NCBI RefSeq assembly: GCF_002939945.1
Contig: NZ_MDEB01000002.1
Coordinates: 408,975-472,974, forward strand
Length of the DNA: 64,000 nucleotides
DNA from: Xanthomonas arboricola pv. populi
GTDB lineage: Bacteria; Pseudomonadota; Gammaproteobacteria; Xanthomonadales; Xanthomonadaceae
Reading direction: 5' to 3'
Shown here: in pieces, positions 62,034 through 64,000 of the stretch
How positions within the stretch are numbered: position 1 is the first letter of the stretch
How the letters are laid out: each line of letters begins with the position of its first letter
The notes under the pieces: generated by a model
The model's input: only the letters and a program-made list of their open reading frames with translations
What the model was told of the DNA's origin: nothing
The model's database searches: none
Translations under genes and position numbers: made by a program

Positions 62034-64000
62034 ATGCCTAAGTTTTTTATCGAACACCCGATCTTTGCGTGGGTGGTGGCGATCCTGATCTCGCTTGCGG
62101 GCGTGATCTCGATCCTGAATCTGGGTATCGAGTCGTACCCCACGATCGCCCCGCCGCAGGTCACCGTTACCGCCAACTTCCCCGGCGCCAGCGCCGATAC
62201 CACCGAAAAAGCGGTGACCCAGGTCATCGAGCAGCAGCTCACCGGTATCGATCACCTGCTGTACTTCAACTCGTCCTCGGCCGCCAACGGCCGCGTGACC
62301 ATCACGCTGACCTTCGAAACCGGCACCGACGCGGATATCGCGCAGGTGCAGGTGCAGAACAAGGTGTCGCTGGCCACGCCGCGCCTGCCCTCGGAAGTCA
62401 CCCAGCAGGGTGTGGTGGTGGCCAAGGCCAACGCCGGCTTCCTGATGGTGGCCGCGTTGCGCTCGGACAACCCGTCGATCAACCGCGACGCGCTCAACGA
62501 CATCGTCGGCTCGCGCGTGCTCGAGCAGATCTCGCGCGTGCCCGGCGTGGGCAGCACCAACCAGTTCGGCGCCGAGTACGCGATGAACATCTGGTTGAAC
62601 CCGGAGAAGTTGCAGGGCTACAACCTGTCGGCGACCCAGGTGCTGACCGCGGTGCGCAACCAGAACGTGCAGTTCGCTGCCGGTTCGGTGGGCGCCGACC
62701 CGACCCCGGAAGGCATCAGCTTCACCGCCACCGTGTCGGCCGAGGGCCGCTTCAGCTCGCCGGACCAGTTCGAAAACATCATCCTGCGCACCGACAACAA
62801 CGGTGCCACGGTGCGTCTGAAGGATGTCGCGCGGGTCACCGTAGGGCCGAGCAACTACGGCTTCGACACCCAGTACAACGGCAAGCCCACCGGCGCCTTC
62901 GGTATCCAGCTGCTGCCGGGCGCCAACGCCCTGAACGTGTCCGAGGCGGTCGGTGCCAAGCTCGACGAACTGCAGCCGACCTTCCCGCAGGGCGTGACCT
63001 GGTTTGCGCCGTACGAATCGACCACCTTCGTGCGCATCTCCATCGAGGAAGTGATCCAGACGCTGGTGGAAGCCATCGTGCTGGTGTTCCTGGTGATGTT
63101 GCTGTTCCTGCAGAACTTCCGCGCCACCGTGATTCCGACGCTGGTGATTCCGGTCGCGCTGCTGGGCACGTTCTTCGGCATGTACATGATCGGCTTCACC
63201 ATCAACCAGCTGACGCTGTTTGCGATGGTGCTGGCGATCGGCATCGTGGTCGACGACGCGATCGTGGTGATCGAGAACGTCGAACGCATCATGAGCGAGG
63301 AACACCTGGAGCCGAAGGCGGCCACGCAGAAGGCGATGACCCAGATCACCGGCGCGGTGGTGGCCATCACCGTGGTGCTGGCGGCGGTGTTCATCCCCTC
63401 CTCGCTGCAACCCGGCGCCTCGGGCGCAATCTACAAGCAGTTCGCATTGACCATCGCCATGTCGATGGGTTTCTCCGCGTTCCTGGCGTTGAGCTTCACC
63501 CCGGCGCTGTGCGGCGCGTTCCTCAAGTCGACCCATTCGACCAAGAAGAACTGGATCTACCGCACCTTCGACAAGTACTACGACAAGCTGGCGCATCGCT
63601 ATGTCGGCGTGGTCGGCCACACCCTCAAGCGCTCGCCGCCGTGGATGATCGTGTTCGTGGTGCTGGTGGTGCTGTGCGGCTTCCTGTTCACCCGCATGCC
63701 GGGCAGCTTCCTGCCGGAAGAGGATCAGGGTTTTGCATTGGCGATCGTGCAGCTGCCGCCGGGCGCGACCAAGATCCGGACCAACGCGACCTTCACGCAG
63801 ATGCGGGCGGTGCTGGAAAAGCAGCCGGCCGTCGAGGGCATGCTGCAGATCGCCGGTTTCAGCTTCCTGGGCTCGGGCGAAAACGTCGGCATGGGCTTCA
63901 TCCGGCTCAAGCCGTGGGAAGAGCGCGACATCACCGCGGACGAATTGATCAAGCAACTCAACGGCATGTTCTATGGCATCAAGGGCGCGCAGATCTTCGT
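62034..64000 (+). CDS. RND multidrug efflux pump (AcrB/MexB family), partial
   Basis: The first 655 codons of an inner-membrane proton-driven transporter of the HAE1 RND family; the rest lies past the window end. It starts PKFFIEHPIFAWVVAILISL and shows GIESYPTIAPPQVTVTANFP. Helix regions then include LVEAIVLVFLVMLLFLQNFR, GIVVDDAIVVIENVERIM (the DD proton-relay pair), VVAITVVLAAVFIPSS, and LSFTPALCGAFLKS. The porter domain resumes with RMPGSFLPEEDQGFALAIVQ. Exported compounds would pass via the preceding adaptor to an outer-membrane channel. The substrate range (multidrug) is family inference. Confidence 0.95.
   Translation, partial: MPKFFIEHPIFAWVVAILISLAGVISILNLGIESYPTIAPPQVTVTANFPGASADTTEKAVTQVIEQQLTGIDHLLYFNSSSAANGRVTITLTFETGTDADIAQVQVQNKVSLATPRLPSEVTQQGVVVAKANAGFLMVAALRSDNPSINRDALNDIVGSRVLEQISRVPGVGSTNQFGAEYAMNIWLNPEKLQGYNLSATQVLTAVRNQNVQFAAGSVGADPTPEGISFTATVSAEGRFSSPDQFENIILRTDNNGATVRLKDVARVTVGPSNYGFDTQYNGKPTGAFGIQLLPGANALNVSEAVGAKLDELQPTFPQGVTWFAPYESTTFVRISIEEVIQTLVEAIVLVFLVMLLFLQNFRATVIPTLVIPVALLGTFFGMYMIGFTINQLTLFAMVLAIGIVVDDAIVVIENVERIMSEEHLEPKAATQKAMTQITGAVVAITVVLAAVFIPSSLQPGASGAIYKQFALTIAMSMGFSAFLALSFTPALCGAFLKSTHSTKKNWIYRTFDKYYDKLAHRYVGVVGHTLKRSPPWMIVFVVLVVLCGFLFTRMPGSFLPEEDQGFALAIVQLPPGATKIRTNATFTQMRAVLEKQPAVEGMLQIAGFSFLGSGENVGMGFIRLKPWEERDITADELIKQLNGMFYGIKGAQIF

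Noticed and set aside
60696..63956. Very long minus-strand open frame opposite the RND adaptor and pump genes.
   Set aside because: It lies antisense to clear AcrA/AcrB-type genes and gives Arg/His-rich translations with no family motifs, the typical shadow in GC-rich coding DNA.

Overview
The window looks like chromosomal DNA of a Xanthomonas species (gammaproteobacteria, Lysobacterales). The base composition is high GC throughout. The gene neighbourhoods are those expected of that genus: sspA-sspB beside petABC, miaB-phoH-ybeY-corC, a large NAD-glutamate dehydrogenase, and many two-component/c-di-GMP proteins. Characteristic intergenic palindromic repeats are also present. I cannot name the species. 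No rRNA, tRNA, CRISPR array, transposase or prophage gene was seen.

Layout. 1-1105: start of an Lhr-type helicase (cut by the window edge). 1497-3205: a DUF3301 membrane protein, then sspA-sspB (ClpXP adaptor and RNA polymerase-associated protein). 3890-6544: petA-petB-petC, the cytochrome bc1 complex, with a recognisable promoter upstream. 6922-9642: a lytic transglycosylase, and a WYL-domain regulator divergent from a glutathione transferase across a perfect 11-bp inverted repeat. 9713-17140: miaB, phoH (ybeZ), ybeY, a small exported protein, corC, an Lnb-like DUF4105 membrane protein and corA. The miaB-phoH gap is rich in DnaA-box-like sites and hairpins.

17404-35258 is mostly a polyamine region. 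It holds a succinate-semialdehyde dehydrogenase, the PotFGHI putrescine importer, a putrescine-type aminotransferase, two divergent glutamine-synthetase-like gamma-glutamylpolyamine synthetases, PuuD hydrolase and PuuB oxidase. Together these would import putrescine and degrade it toward GABA and succinate. An EmrA-EmrB-outer-membrane-factor efflux operon lies between potF and potGHI.

35354-43939: a diguanylate cyclase, a metabolite symporter, a small AT-rich gene for a secreted protein, and an operon for formate/oxalate metabolism (OFA transporter, FdhD, FdhF/YdeP-type molybdoenzyme, small downstream protein). 44459-53895: an orphan ParB-like protein, a DUF445 membrane protein, a CHASE hybrid histidine kinase next to an HD-GYP response regulator, and a DHA2 transporter. 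53928-59751: a small unknown protein and the 1669-residue NAD-glutamate dehydrogenase. 60040 to the end: a TetR regulator with an operator over its own promoter, followed by an RND efflux adaptor and pump; the pump runs off the window.

The most interesting signals are: (i) the highly structured 275-bp DnaA-box-bearing intergenic region between miaB and phoH; (ii) an Lnb-like (DUF4105) protein occupying the slot that lnt holds after ybeZ-ybeY-ybeX in E. coli; (iii) an AT-rich, unrecognised secreted protein near an array of CGCAAA inverted repeats; and (iv) the polyamine import operon split by a multidrug efflux operon.
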